This document shows positions 1-9,325 of a DNA stretch of 64,000 nt, one piece after another (the first letter of the stretch is position 1; every line of letters begins with the position of its first letter). Position numbers and translations under genes: made by a program. The DNA is from Wenyingzhuangia marina (lineage in GTDB: Bacteria; Bacteroidota; Bacteroidia; Flavobacteriales; Flavobacteriaceae): positions 1 through 64,000 of the forward strand of contig NZ_FQXQ01000005.1 of NCBI RefSeq assembly GCF_900130035.1, read 5' to 3'. A model generated the notes under the pieces. It made no database searches, was not told the DNA's origin, and was given only the letters and a program-made list of their open reading frames with translations.

Positions 1-1
1 T

Positions 2-877
2 ATGAAAGGAATTATATTAGCCGGAGGATCTGGAACCAGATTGTATCCACTCACCAAAGCAACCTCCAAACAATTATTGGCTATCTATGACAAGCCCATG
101 ATTTATTATCCTTTATCTGTTTTGATGCTTGCTGGAATCAAGGATATTTTAATCATTACAACACCCGAAGATCAAGACCGATTTATCAATCTTTTAGGAG
201 ATGGAAGCCAACTTGGAATTAAACTTTCATACGAAGTACAACCCAATCCAGAAGGATTGGCTCAAGCTTTTATTATAGGGAAAGAATTTATTGGAACTAA
301 TGATGTTGCTCTTATTTTAGGAGATAATATTTTTCATGGACAAGGTTTCATCAAACTACTTTCTAGTGCTATTGAAAATGCTAAAAACGAAAACAAAGCC
401 ACTATTTTTGGTTATTATGTAAATGATGCTGAACGTTATGGTGTTGTTGACTTTGATGAAAACAAAACAGCTTTAAGCATAGAAGAAAAGCCTAAAAATC
501 CAAAGAGTAATTATGCGGTTTCTGGTTTGTATTTTTATCCTAATAATGTCATTAAAATTGCAGAAGCTGTAGTGCCAAGCGAAAGAGGAGAATTAGAAAT
601 CACCAGTGTAAATCAAGCTTACTTAAAAAATAAAGAATTAAACGTACAAGTAATGGGACGTGGTTATGCTTGGTTAGATACAGGAACACATGAATCTATG
701 TTAGAAGCTTCTAACTTTATTCATACCATAGAAAAAAGACAGGGTTTAAAAGTCGCTTGTATAGAAGAAATTGCCTTTGAAAAAGGTTACATAAGCCAAG
801 AGCAATTGTTAGCTTTGGGACAAGAAATGAAGAAAAATGAATACGGACAGTATTTAATTAGAAGAGCAACAAAATAG
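2..877 (+). CDS. rmlA: Glucose-1-phosphate thymidylyltransferase
   Basis: This enzyme makes dTDP-glucose from glucose-1-phosphate and dTTP, the first step of dTDP-L-rhamnose synthesis in the cytoplasm. The nucleotidyltransferase signature LAGGSGTRL is at residues 6-14 and the metal/nucleotide-binding LGDN at 106-109, with EEKP near residue 160. At 291 residues it has the normal full length for RmlA. The ATG is the second base of the window, so any upstream promoter is not visible. The stop codon abuts the rmlC start, so the two are translationally linked in an rmlACDB operon. The identity is very secure from the family motifs. Confidence 0.97.
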   Translation: MKGIILAGGSGTRLYPLTKATSKQLLAIYDKPMIYYPLSVLMLAGIKDILIITTPEDQDRFINLLGDGSQLGIKLSYEVQPNPEGLAQAFIIGKEFIGTNDVALILGDNIFHGQGFIKLLSSAIENAKNENKATIFGYYVNDAERYGVVDFDENKTALSIEEKPKNPKSNYAVSGLYFYPNNVIKIAEAVVPSERGELEITSVNQAYLKNKELNVQVMGRGYAWLDTGTHESMLEASNFIHTIEKRQGLKVACIEEIAFEKGYISQEQLLALGQEMKKNEYGQYLIRRATK

Positions 878-1450
878 ATGAAATATACACGTACCGAAAT
901 TCCAGATGTTATTATTTGTGAACCCAAAGTGTTTGGGGATCACAGAGGTTATTTTATGGAATCTTTTAAAGAAGATACCTTAACTGAATTCTTAGGGTAT
1001 AAAATTAATTTTTGTCAAGATAATGAGTCTTCTTCTACAAAAGGAGTCTTAAGAGGATTACATTACCAAATGGGAACATTTGCTCAAACAAAATTGGTGA
1101 GAGTGATTCAAGGTGAGGTGATTGATGTGGCAGTAGATATTAGAAAAGGTTCTCCTACTTTTGGACAACATGTGGCGGTAGAATTGTCTGCTGACAATAA
1201 AAAACAATTATTGGTTCCTAAAGGATTTGCTCACGGGTTTGTGGTATTGAGTGATACTGCTATTTTTAGTTATAAAGTAGATAATCTTTATAGTTTTGAA
1301 AATGAAAGAGGATTGGCTTTTGATGATCCTACTTTAAATATAGATTGGGGATTAGAAAAATCAGCATTGATTTTATCTGATAAAGACACTAAAAACCCGA
1401 CCATAGGAAACGCTGATTTGTTTGATTATAACATCAACTATTATGAATAA
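878..1450 (+). CDS. rmlC: dTDP-4-dehydrorhamnose 3,5-epimerase
   Basis: RmlC epimerises dTDP-4-keto-6-deoxyglucose at C3 and C5 on the way to dTDP-rhamnose. The cupin-fold signature RGLHYQ at residues 59-64 carries the catalytic His62, and the later FSYKVDNLYS segment supplies the conserved tyrosine region. Its 190 residues match the usual length. It begins immediately after the rmlA stop and its last 8 bases overlap the start of rmlD, so it belongs to a tightly packed operon. The order A-C-D-B is common in Bacteroidota. Confidence 0.97.
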   Translation: MKYTRTEIPDVIICEPKVFGDHRGYFMESFKEDTLTEFLGYKINFCQDNESSSTKGVLRGLHYQMGTFAQTKLVRVIQGEVIDVAVDIRKGSPTFGQHVAVELSADNKKQLLVPKGFAHGFVVLSDTAIFSYKVDNLYSFENERGLAFDDPTLNIDWGLEKSALILSDKDTKNPTIGNADLFDYNINYYE

Positions 1451-2300
1451 TATTTTAGTCACTGGAGCAAGTGGTCAATTAGGATCTGAAATTCAACATC
1501 TTTCTAAAGATTACTCACAATATGCATTCTTTTTTACGGATGTTAATGATTTAGACATCACCAATTTAGAAAAGGTACGTGAGTTTTGCAGTACCAATCA
1601 AATTAAAACGATCATCAATTGTGCTGCCTACACAGCTGTTGACAAGGCAGAAGAACAAACAGGTATTTGTGATGCCGTAAATCATATCGCGACCATCAAC
1701 CTAAGTACGGTTGCAAAAGAATTAAATATCAAGTTCATTCATACTTCTACAGATTATGTGTTTAATGGAAAAAATCATGTTCCTTTTAAAGAAGATGACA
1801 TCACCGATCCTATCAATGTTTATGGAAAAACAAAGTTATTAGGGGAACAAGCCATGATAGAAATCAATCCAAAACATTCCATTATCATTAGAACTTCTTG
1901 GGTGTATTCTACTTACGGAAACAATTTTGTGAAAACCATGTTAAAGTTGGCTGAAACTAGAGAACAATTAACTATTATCGCAGATCAAGTGGGAAGTCCT
2001 ACTTATGCTTATGATTTGGCAAAAACCATTTTGGAAATCCTTCCTAAAATCAACAATGATCAAGTAGAAGTTTATCATTACTCAAACGAAGGAATTTGCT
2101 CTTGGTACGATTTTGCTTTTGAAATTTTTCATCAAACCAACACCAATTGTAAAGTGTTGCCCATAGAAACCAAAGATTATCCAACAGCAGCAGAGAGACC
2201 ACCATATAGTGTCATGAACAAATCAAAATTTAAAAACTCATTTGATACTGAAATTCCACATTGGAAAACATCTTTATCTAACTGTTTAAAAAAATTATAA
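1443..2300 (+). CDS. rmlD: dTDP-4-dehydrorhamnose reductase
   Basis: RmlD reduces dTDP-4-keto-L-rhamnose to dTDP-L-rhamnose with NAD(P)H. It is a short-chain dehydrogenase fold: the nucleotide-binding TGASGQLG at residues 7-14, STDYVF at 102-107 and the Tyr127-x-x-x-Lys131 catalytic pair are all present. I chose the ATG at 1443, which overlaps rmlC by 8 bases, because an upstream in-frame start at 1422 would add seven residues with no family match before MNNILVTGASG. The protein is 285 residues, the usual size. It directly abuts rmlB. Confidence 0.95.
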   Translation: MNNILVTGASGQLGSEIQHLSKDYSQYAFFFTDVNDLDITNLEKVREFCSTNQIKTIINCAAYTAVDKAEEQTGICDAVNHIATINLSTVAKELNIKFIHTSTDYVFNGKNHVPFKEDDITDPINVYGKTKLLGEQAMIEINPKHSIIIRTSWVYSTYGNNFVKTMLKLAETREQLTIIADQVGSPTYAYDLAKTILEILPKINNDQVEVYHYSNEGICSWYDFAFEIFHQTNTNCKVLPIETKDYPTAAERPPYSVMNKSKFKNSFDTEIPHWKTSLSNCLKKL

Positions 2301-3350
2301 ATGAAAAATATATTAGTTACTGGAGGTGCTGGGTTCATAGGTTCACACTTGGTACGTTTATTAGTAAATAAGTATCCAAATTATAATATTATAAATATGG
2401 ATCTATTGACGTATGCAGGTAATTTAGAGAATCTAAAAGACATAGAGGATAAAAAAAATTATACATTTATAAAGTGTGATATATGTGATTTTGAAAATGT
2501 AAAAAATATATTTTCAACATATAAAATCAATAGTGTTATTCATTTAGCTGCAGAATCTCACGTAGATCGTTCTATAAAAGATCCTTTTTCATTTGCAAGA
2601 ACTAATGTTATGGGAACTATAAGTTTACTACAAGCAGCAAAAAATGAATGGGAAGGTAACTTTGAAGATAAATTATTTTACCACGTATCCACAGATGAAG
2701 TCTATGGTTCTTTAGGAGATGAAGGTTTCTTTTTAGAAACCACAGCGTATGATCCACATTCACCATATTCTGCATCTAAAGCATCCTCAGACCACTTTGT
2801 AAGAGCATTTCATGATACTTATGGATTACCAATAGTTATTTCTAACTGTTCTAATAATTACGGATCATATCAATTTCCTGAAAAATTAATTCCATTGTTT
2901 ATCAATAATATCGTAGAGAACAAGCCATTGCCAGTATATGGTAAAGGTGAAAATATTCGTGATTGGCTATTTGTAAATGATCATGCACGTGCTATTGATG
3001 TTATTTTTCATGAAGGAAAATTAGGTGATACGTATAATATTGGAGGATTTAATGAATGGAAAAATATTGATTTGGTTAAGGTTTTAATTGAAACAACCGA
3101 TCGTTTATTAGGAAGACCAAAAGGGGCTTCTGATAAACTGATAACTTATGTAACAGATAGAGCGGGTCATGATTTACGTTATGCCATTGATGCAACTAAA
3201 TTAAAAAATGAATTAAACTGGGAGCCTTCTTTACAATTTGAGGAAGGGATTGAAAAAACAGTGAAATGGTATTTAGAAAATAATGATTGGTTGAATAATA
3301 TTACCAGTGGCGATTATAAAACTTATTATAAAGAAATGTATAAATCTTGA
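2301..3350 (+). CDS. rmlB: dTDP-glucose 4,6-dehydratase
   Basis: RmlB converts dTDP-glucose to dTDP-4-keto-6-deoxyglucose, the second step of rhamnose precursor synthesis. It is an extended short-chain dehydrogenase of 349 residues with TGGAGFIG at 7-14 for NAD+, the catalytic STDE motif (Asp132-Glu133) and Tyr156-x-x-x-Lys160. The start is adjacent to the rmlD stop. The base texture changes here: from rmlB onward the sequence is visibly richer in A/T runs than rmlA, rmlC and rmlD, which may mean this copy has a different history from the other three. Confidence 0.97.
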   Translation: MKNILVTGGAGFIGSHLVRLLVNKYPNYNIINMDLLTYAGNLENLKDIEDKKNYTFIKCDICDFENVKNIFSTYKINSVIHLAAESHVDRSIKDPFSFARTNVMGTISLLQAAKNEWEGNFEDKLFYHVSTDEVYGSLGDEGFFLETTAYDPHSPYSASKASSDHFVRAFHDTYGLPIVISNCSNNYGSYQFPEKLIPLFINNIVENKPLPVYGKGENIRDWLFVNDHARAIDVIFHEGKLGDTYNIGGFNEWKNIDLVKVLIETTDRLLGRPKGASDKLITYVTDRAGHDLRYAIDATKLKNELNWEPSLQFEEGIEKTVKWYLENNDWLNNITSGDYKTYYKEMYKS

Positions 3351-3376
3351 TTCATACATTTATTAAAAAGTAAAAA

Positions 3377-4615
3377 ATGAAAAAGAAAATAGCGATTATA
3401 GGGAGTGGTATATCAGGAATGACACTTGCTCATCATTTCAAAGATAAATATGAGGTTGAATTATTTGAGAAAGAAAGTAGGCCAGGAGGGTTAATTAAAT
3501 GTGATGTAATTGATGGTAATTTATACCATATGGTTGGAGGTCATGTTTTTAACTCTAAGAGACAAGATGTCTTAGATTGGTTTTGGAATTTTTTTGATAA
3601 AGAGCATGAGTTTACTAAAAGTATTAGAAATGCTGTAGCCTATATGGGGAAACCTATTGGTTATCCAATAGAAAACCATTTGTATCAAATGGATAATGAT
3701 ATCACTAAGGAAGTGATAAATGATTTGTTAGACTTGAGCAAATCAAATGAAGAACCTCAGAATTTTGAAGAATTTCTGAAAGGTAAATTTGGGTTAACAT
3801 TATATGAAAATTATTTTAAGCCGTATAATGAAAAAATATGGAAAAAAGATTTAAGTAAGGTACCTCTAACTTGGTTAGAAGGAAAGTTGCCTATGCCTAA
3901 GATTGAAGAAATATTTTACAATAATATTAAAAAGGAGAAAGAAATGAATATGGTACACAGTTCTTTCTTTTATCCTAAAAATAATGGATCTCAGTTTTTA
4001 GCAAATCGATTGTCGGAGGGATTAAAAATTAACTTAAGTACTCCTGTTGAGACCTTGTTAAAAGATAAAGAAAATAACAAGTGGATTGTAAATGCTGATA
4101 AAGAATTTGATATGGTTTTTTTCGCTGGAAATATCAAATCTTTAACATCAATGTTAAAAAATGATTTTATAGAAGATTATAAAGAAAAAATTCAATCTCT
4201 AGATTTCCATGGAACTACCACTGTTTTATGTGAAATAGATCCAAATGATTTCAGTTGGATATATATGCCAAATGTTAAATATGATGCTCATCGTATTATA
4301 TGTACTGGGAATTTTTCAAAAAACAATAATAAGGAAGGTATTATGTCTGCAACTGTAGAGTTTACAGATTTTGTTTCTGAAGAAACGATCAAGGAACAAT
4401 TAAAAGACATTCCTTTTACTCCAAAATATATATCACATAAGTATACAAAATATACTTATCCTATTCAGGACGTTACAACAAGAGCTCTTATTTCCGAAAT
4501 AAAAGAGTTGACAGAAAAAGAAGGACTTTATTTATCAGGTCGTTTTGCAGAATGGGAATATTACAATATGGATGCTGCTATGGGAGCTGCGATGGATTTA
4601 GCTAAAAATTTTTAA
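3377..4615 (+). CDS. UDP-galactopyranose mutase-like FAD-dependent oxidoreductase
   Basis: This 412-residue flavoprotein has an N-terminal Rossmann dinucleotide-binding motif GSGISG (residues 9-14), an FAD-contacting GG-x-H loop (54-56, GGH), and KPYNEKIW at 148-155, which resembles the conserved segment of UDP-galactopyranose mutases. Near the C-terminus the GRFAEWEYYNMD stretch resembles the FAD-binding tail of the same superfamily. UDP-galactopyranose mutase interconverts UDP-galactopyranose and UDP-galactofuranose, and position between the rhamnose genes and a glycosyltransferase fits a nucleotide-sugar role. It is divergent, so another amine-oxidase-like activity on a sugar or lipid substrate is possible. 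The fold is secure, the reaction is inferred. Confidence 0.6.
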   Translation: MKKKIAIIGSGISGMTLAHHFKDKYEVELFEKESRPGGLIKCDVIDGNLYHMVGGHVFNSKRQDVLDWFWNFFDKEHEFTKSIRNAVAYMGKPIGYPIENHLYQMDNDITKEVINDLLDLSKSNEEPQNFEEFLKGKFGLTLYENYFKPYNEKIWKKDLSKVPLTWLEGKLPMPKIEEIFYNNIKKEKEMNMVHSSFFYPKNNGSQFLANRLSEGLKINLSTPVETLLKDKENNKWIVNADKEFDMVFFAGNIKSLTSMLKNDFIEDYKEKIQSLDFHGTTTVLCEIDPNDFSWIYMPNVKYDAHRIICTGNFSKNNNKEGIMSATVEFTDFVSEETIKEQLKDIPFTPKYISHKYTKYTYPIQDVTTRALISEIKELTEKEGLYLSGRFAEWEYYNMDAAMGAAMDLAKNF

Positions 4616-4666
4616 GATAATTTAAAAGCTTCTCTAACTTTTACTGAATTAATTTTTATTTATAAA

Positions 4667-5887
4667 ATGCAAACATTTTTTTTTAATACTTCTAATGTAT
4701 TACCCGTACCTGCTGTTTTTGGCGGAGCTACAGAATCGTTGCTAACATTTTTAATTGAAGAAAATGAAAAGCATAAATTAATGCGTTTTGTAATTCATTG
4801 TAAGTATTCTAAAGAGGCTGAATTGTTGAGTGATAAATTGCTTTATACCAAAATATTTTATCACAAAAACTTTCAAGAATTAAGTGTTTATGATAAAATG
4901 TTAAACACAGATGTTTTATCTTTTTTATGCTATAAGTTAATCTCTAAAATTAGACCAACTAAGTATCCCAATATTAATAGATACTATTATTTTGCCTATA
5001 GAATTGCACGTAAAATAAAACCTGATTATATCATTGCCGAGGGAGGCCTATATGAACAATACGAATATTTTTTAAGAAAATTTGATAAGAGTAAGTTGTA
5101 TGCTCATTTACATAGAGAAGTTAATGGAAATGAAGATTTATGGAAAATATTTCCAAATGCAATTGCGATTAGTGATTTTATAAAAAATAAATACATAGCA
5201 TCAAATAAAACAGATAAGTTAAATGTAAAGTTGCTATATAACTCTTGTGATGACTCCAAATTTAAGGCGACAATAGCTGAAGCTAAAAAAGATGAGATTA
5301 GAAAAGAACTTCAAATTAAAAAGAACAATTTTGTCATTGTTTTTAGTGGTAGAATTATACCAGAAAAAGGGGTATTAGAATTAATAGATGCAGTAAATTC
5401 TATGAATAATAACAATATTAAATTAATCATTATAGGTTCTTCTTTGTTTGCAAATGCTCCTCAATCAGAGTATGAGTCATTAGTTAAATTTAAAGCCGAA
5501 GAGTCTAATGGACAAATTGTTGCCACAGGTTTTATCCATAATTCATTACTTCCAGTTTATTTTTCAATAGCAGATACTTGTGTAGTTCCTTCAATTTACG
5601 ATGAACCTTTAGCACTTGTTCCTGCAGAAGCAATGACTGCTGGTTTACCTGTCATTATAACAGATTCTGGCGGGATGGTTGAATATCAAAAAGAGGAATG
5701 TTTAATAGTGGTTAAAAGAGGGGATGATATTGTTAAAAACATTAAAGAAGCAATATTAAGACTGTATAATAACCCTAATGAAAAAGAAGAGTTTATAGAA
5801 AGAGGTAAAAAACGTGCCGAGGATTTTACCAAAGAAAAATATTACTTCAATTTTTATGATTTGTTCAAAGCCCTACCTAAAAAATAA
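4667..5887 (+). CDS. Glycosyltransferase family 4 protein
   Basis: This is a GT-B fold, retaining glycosyltransferase of 406 residues. The C-terminal half has the donor-binding signatures of the family: SGRIIPEKG at residues 227-235 and the Glu-x7-Glu motif EPLALVPAE at 313-321, followed by the GLPV and GGM turns. It probably adds one sugar to the undecaprenyl-linked repeat unit on the cytoplasmic face of the inner membrane. The specific donor and acceptor cannot be read from sequence. Its stop overlaps the start of the flippase gene by one base (TAATG), which indicates coupled translation. Confidence 0.85.
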   Translation: MQTFFFNTSNVLPVPAVFGGATESLLTFLIEENEKHKLMRFVIHCKYSKEAELLSDKLLYTKIFYHKNFQELSVYDKMLNTDVLSFLCYKLISKIRPTKYPNINRYYYFAYRIARKIKPDYIIAEGGLYEQYEYFLRKFDKSKLYAHLHREVNGNEDLWKIFPNAIAISDFIKNKYIASNKTDKLNVKLLYNSCDDSKFKATIAEAKKDEIRKELQIKKNNFVIVFSGRIIPEKGVLELIDAVNSMNNNNIKLIIIGSSLFANAPQSEYESLVKFKAEESNGQIVATGFIHNSLLPVYFSIADTCVVPSIYDEPLALVPAEAMTAGLPVIITDSGGMVEYQKEECLIVVKRGDDIVKNIKEAILRLYNNPNEKEEFIERGKKRAEDFTKEKYYFNFYDLFKALPKK

Positions 5888-7326
5888 TGAGTAGCAAATT
5901 AAAAATAAATGCCATATACAATGCCTTTTATCAAATAGTATTATTTGTTAGTCCGATAATTGTAGCTCCTTATGTTTCTAGAGTTTTTGGGCCTGAAGGG
6001 ATTGGAGCTATTAGTTTTTCACAATCAATTTTTATTTTTTTTAATTTACTAGGCTCTTTGGGTTCTGGAACTTATGGACAAAGATTAATTGCCAGTACCA
6101 GAAATAACATTGAAGATTTAACAAAGTCTTTTTGGGAAATAGTTATTCTCAAAGTTTTTCTGTCGATTACTAGTATTATTATATATACAACATTTGTGTT
6201 TTATTCTAATATTGGCTACAAAACTTTATTATTGGTACTTATCGTGGATCTTTCGGTGAATATGTTTGATATAGCGTGGCTCTATCAAGGGTTAGAAAAC
6301 TTTAAAAAAACAATCATAAATCAAGTAATCATAAAGGTTTTAGCAATTGTTGGTATTTTTCTTTTTGTAAAGAATTCAGAAGATACGTATGTATATCTTT
6401 TGTGTTTTTCTATCCCACTTTTGTTAGGATACATAGCATTATGGAAAGGTGTTAGTAAAAATTTAGTAAAAATAAAAATTAGAGATCTAAAACCGTTTAA
6501 GCACTTGGGGGGATTAGTGGCTTTATTTTTACCCTTTATTGCAATATTACTATTCTCTAAAGTAGATAAGTTAATGTTAGGATTTTTGTCTGACGAAATT
6601 CTTGAAGTAGGGTATTATGAGCAAGGAATGAAGTTTATTTCCATCGCTCTAGGGTTTATAACTTCTTTTTCAGTAGTGCTGTTACCTACTTTAACAAATT
6701 ATTTTCAAAGCAAAAACCATAAAGAACTCAAGGATATTATATTAAAAACAATTTTGCGTGTTTTTGGTTTGTCTATTCTGCTTTTTCTAGGACTTTTTGT
6801 TGTGAGTAGTAATTTTGTGCCTTGGTTTTTTGGTAAAGAATTTATACCCTCTATTGCAATCATGAAAATATTAAGTGTTTTAATGATGTTTAAAGGTATA
6901 AATGCCATACTAGGGTCTGCTTATTTAATTTCTATATACCAGCAAAAAAAATATACAATAGCCATTTATACAAGTGTTATACTTAACATACTGCTTAATT
7001 GGTTACTAATACCTATTTATTTTTCTAAAGGAGCCGCTTACACATCAGTGTTTTCAGAAATTTTTTTATTCGCAATGCTAATGTACTTTTCCAAAGACGT
7101 CATCAATTATGCTGTTTTATTTAAATTGGTATGGAAATATATTTTAGCAGGTATTTTCACCATTTTACCATTAGGGTTATTGGCAAACCATTTAGACCCC
7201 TCAATATTAAATACCATCATTTTAACAATATCTTTATTATTAATGTATGGTACAATATTAATTTTTGTTTTTAAAGATGAAGTAATCATTACTAGTTTTA
7301 AAAAAATAGTTGGTAAGTTTTATTAA
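5887..7326 (+). CDS. Wzx-type lipid-linked oligosaccharide flippase, module 1
   Basis: This 479-residue protein is made almost entirely of hydrophobic segments, about 12-14 membrane helices, and begins with the family pattern NAIYNAFYQ...APYVSRVFGPEGIGA typical of polysaccharide transporters of the MATE/MOP superfamily. It should flip undecaprenyl-diphosphate-linked repeat units across the inner membrane for Wzy-dependent polymerisation. The ATG overlaps the previous stop. A second flippase gene lies at 19655, so this locus carries two. The family is secure; which glycan it moves is unknown. Confidence 0.88.
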   Translation: MSSKLKINAIYNAFYQIVLFVSPIIVAPYVSRVFGPEGIGAISFSQSIFIFFNLLGSLGSGTYGQRLIASTRNNIEDLTKSFWEIVILKVFLSITSIIIYTTFVFYSNIGYKTLLLVLIVDLSVNMFDIAWLYQGLENFKKTIINQVIIKVLAIVGIFLFVKNSEDTYVYLLCFSIPLLLGYIALWKGVSKNLVKIKIRDLKPFKHLGGLVALFLPFIAILLFSKVDKLMLGFLSDEILEVGYYEQGMKFISIALGFITSFSVVLLPTLTNYFQSKNHKELKDIILKTILRVFGLSILLFLGLFVVSSNFVPWFFGKEFIPSIAIMKILSVLMMFKGINAILGSAYLISIYQQKKYTIAIYTSVILNILLNWLLIPIYFSKGAAYTSVFSEIFLFAMLMYFSKDVINYAVLFKLVWKYILAGIFTILPLGLLANHLDPSILNTIILTISLLLMYGTILIFVFKDEVIITSFKKIVGKFY

Positions 7327-7334
7327 GTTTTGTT

Positions 7335-8273
7335 ATGGAAGAAAAATTAGTAAGTATCATAATGCCAGTATATAATGTAGAAAACTACCTTAAGGAGTGT
7401 TTAGACAGCATTATAAATCAAACATATAAAAATATTGAGCTGATATTAATAAATGATGGCTCTACAGATAATTCGGGCTTCATATGTGATGAATATGCAA
7501 GCCAATATAAAAACATAAAAGTACTCCATACAAAAAATGGCGGACAAGGGGCTGCAAGAAATATTGGATTAAAAATAGCAGAAGGTTTCTATGTTTATTT
7601 AATAGACTCTGATGATTATATATCCCCTAGTTTAATAGAAAATTGTTGTAGTTTTGCCGAAAAAGAAAAGTTAGATTTGGTTACTTTTAATACAAGTTTA
7701 ATTGTTGAAAAAGGGGCAACTGTTCAACATCATTACAACAGATCTATCACGCCAAACAAAGTTTATTCCAACATAGAGTTATTTAATTTTATGATTGCCA
7801 ATGAGGAGTTTTGTGTTCCCCCTTGGTTTTATTTTTATAGGTTAAATTTTTTAAAAGAAAACAATATTTTATTTCTGGAGGGATATATTTATGAAGACAA
7901 TCTATTTACCATAAAAACATTACATGCCAACGGAAAAATTGGGTTTTTAAAAGAAAAACTTGTATTTCATAGGTTTAACAATCAATCTACTACAGGTAAA
8001 AAAATAACCAATTACAAGGTTAAAAGTTTAATTAAGTGCCAACAATCTATTAATGATTTCTACTTAATAAATAAAGGTAAAATAGAGCTAAGGTTTTTAC
8101 AAAATTTTTTAAAATGGTTTGTAAGTACCACTATTAGGTCTATTATTTTTAACGAAGAAAAAAACAAAGAATCTAAAATATTGGCCAAAGAATATGTTAG
8201 GTTTCTGTTTTTTAACAAGCATTTATGGTCAATGCATTTGGTAAAGAGTTTTATAAAAGCAAAAATAAATTAA
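7335..8273 (+). CDS. Glycosyltransferase family 2 protein
   Basis: This is an inverting GT-A fold enzyme of 312 residues. The N-terminus has the family pattern VSIIMPVYN (6-14), NDGSTD at 40-45 for nucleotide binding and the DXD-type metal motif DSDD at 91-94. It likely transfers a sugar to the growing lipid-linked unit. The C-terminal third is basic and aromatic with no clear membrane helix, which suits peripheral attachment. It follows the flippase by 8 bases and is in the same transcription direction. Substrate unknown. Confidence 0.87.
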   Translation: MEEKLVSIIMPVYNVENYLKECLDSIINQTYKNIELILINDGSTDNSGFICDEYASQYKNIKVLHTKNGGQGAARNIGLKIAEGFYVYLIDSDDYISPSLIENCCSFAEKEKLDLVTFNTSLIVEKGATVQHHYNRSITPNKVYSNIELFNFMIANEEFCVPPWFYFYRLNFLKENNILFLEGYIYEDNLFTIKTLHANGKIGFLKEKLVFHRFNNQSTTGKKITNYKVKSLIKCQQSINDFYLINKGKIELRFLQNFLKWFVSTTIRSIIFNEEKNKESKILAKEYVRFLFFNKHLWSMHLVKSFIKAKIN

Positions 8274-8358
8274 AGAAATTTATAAATGCCAATAGTTTTT
8301 TTGTTTAATAAAATAAAGGGAGTTACAAAGAATAAAATTAAATAAGTTGTTTAAAAAA

Positions 8359-9321
8359 ATGAAAAATTCAAAAATTTTAATCACTGGAGGTTCTGGTTTT
8401 ATAGGAACCAACTTAATAGAACATTTTTTAAAGAATAACAATGATGTTTTAAGTATAGACATAAAAGCGCCTAAAATATTAGAACACCACTCGGTATATA
8501 AAAAGATAGACATAGTAGATTTAGAATCTTTTAAAAGTGCTGTACTAGCCTTTAACCCAGATTACATTATTCATTTAGCTGCCCGTACAGATTTAGATGG
8601 TAAAACACTAGAAGATTATGCTGCAAATACAACAGGAGTACAAAATTTAATGACCATTGTATCAGAGCTCCCTACCTTAAAAAAATTGATGGTAGCATCT
8701 TCTAAATTTGTAACAGAAAATAATTATCAAATTAAAGATCAATTTGACTATTGTCCACATACTGTTTATGGAGAGAGTAAAGTAGAAACTGAAAGAATGG
8801 TTTGGAAAAACGCTCCTAGTTGTGATTGGTGTATTATTAGACCAACGTCTATTTGGGGGCCTTGGTTTGGAGTACCTTACCGTAATTTTTTTGATGTCAT
8901 AAAAAAACGAATGTATTTTCATATTGGGAATATAAAATGTTATAAAACTTATGGTTTTATAGGTAATAGTATTTATCAAATAGAAACATTATTGTCTACC
9001 GAAACGACTAGTAGTGATGATAAAGTTTTTTATATTGGAGATGAACCTGCTTATGAAATTAATGAATGGGCAGATGAAATTGCAAAAGAGTTAGGGTTTA
9101 ATATGCCAACAATGCCTGTGTGGTTTGTTAAATTATTAGCAAAATTTGGAGATTTTGTAGGAGTATTTGGTTTTCATTTTCCAATGCAATCTTTTCGTTA
9201 TAACAACATGACAAAAGATGGTAAAAATGATTTAAAAAAGACTCTAAAAATTGCTCCTAACATGCCATTTACAAGAATAGAAGGGGTAAAAGAAACATTA
9301 AAGTGGATGCAAAATAATTAG
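8359..9321 (+). CDS. NAD-dependent epimerase/dehydratase family protein
   Basis: This 320-residue extended short-chain dehydrogenase has the GGSGFIG cofactor motif at residues 10-16, IHLAARTD near 71-78 and the Tyr137-x-x-x-Lys141 pair within YGESK. It most likely modifies a nucleotide sugar (epimerisation, dehydration or reduction) for this locus. I chose the ATG at 8359 over a TTG at 8347, which would add only MFKK. The substrate cannot be assigned; the sequence is not closely like RmlB or GalE, lacking for example their full STDE motif (the equivalent segment reads ASSKFV). Confidence 0.82.
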   Translation: MKNSKILITGGSGFIGTNLIEHFLKNNNDVLSIDIKAPKILEHHSVYKKIDIVDLESFKSAVLAFNPDYIIHLAARTDLDGKTLEDYAANTTGVQNLMTIVSELPTLKKLMVASSKFVTENNYQIKDQFDYCPHTVYGESKVETERMVWKNAPSCDWCIIRPTSIWGPWFGVPYRNFFDVIKKRMYFHIGNIKCYKTYGFIGNSIYQIETLLSTETTSSDDKVFYIGDEPAYEINEWADEIAKELGFNMPTMPVWFVKLLAKFGDFVGVFGFHFPMQSFRYNNMTKDGKNDLKKTLKIAPNMPFTRIEGVKETLKWMQNN

Positions 9322-9325
9322 TTAA

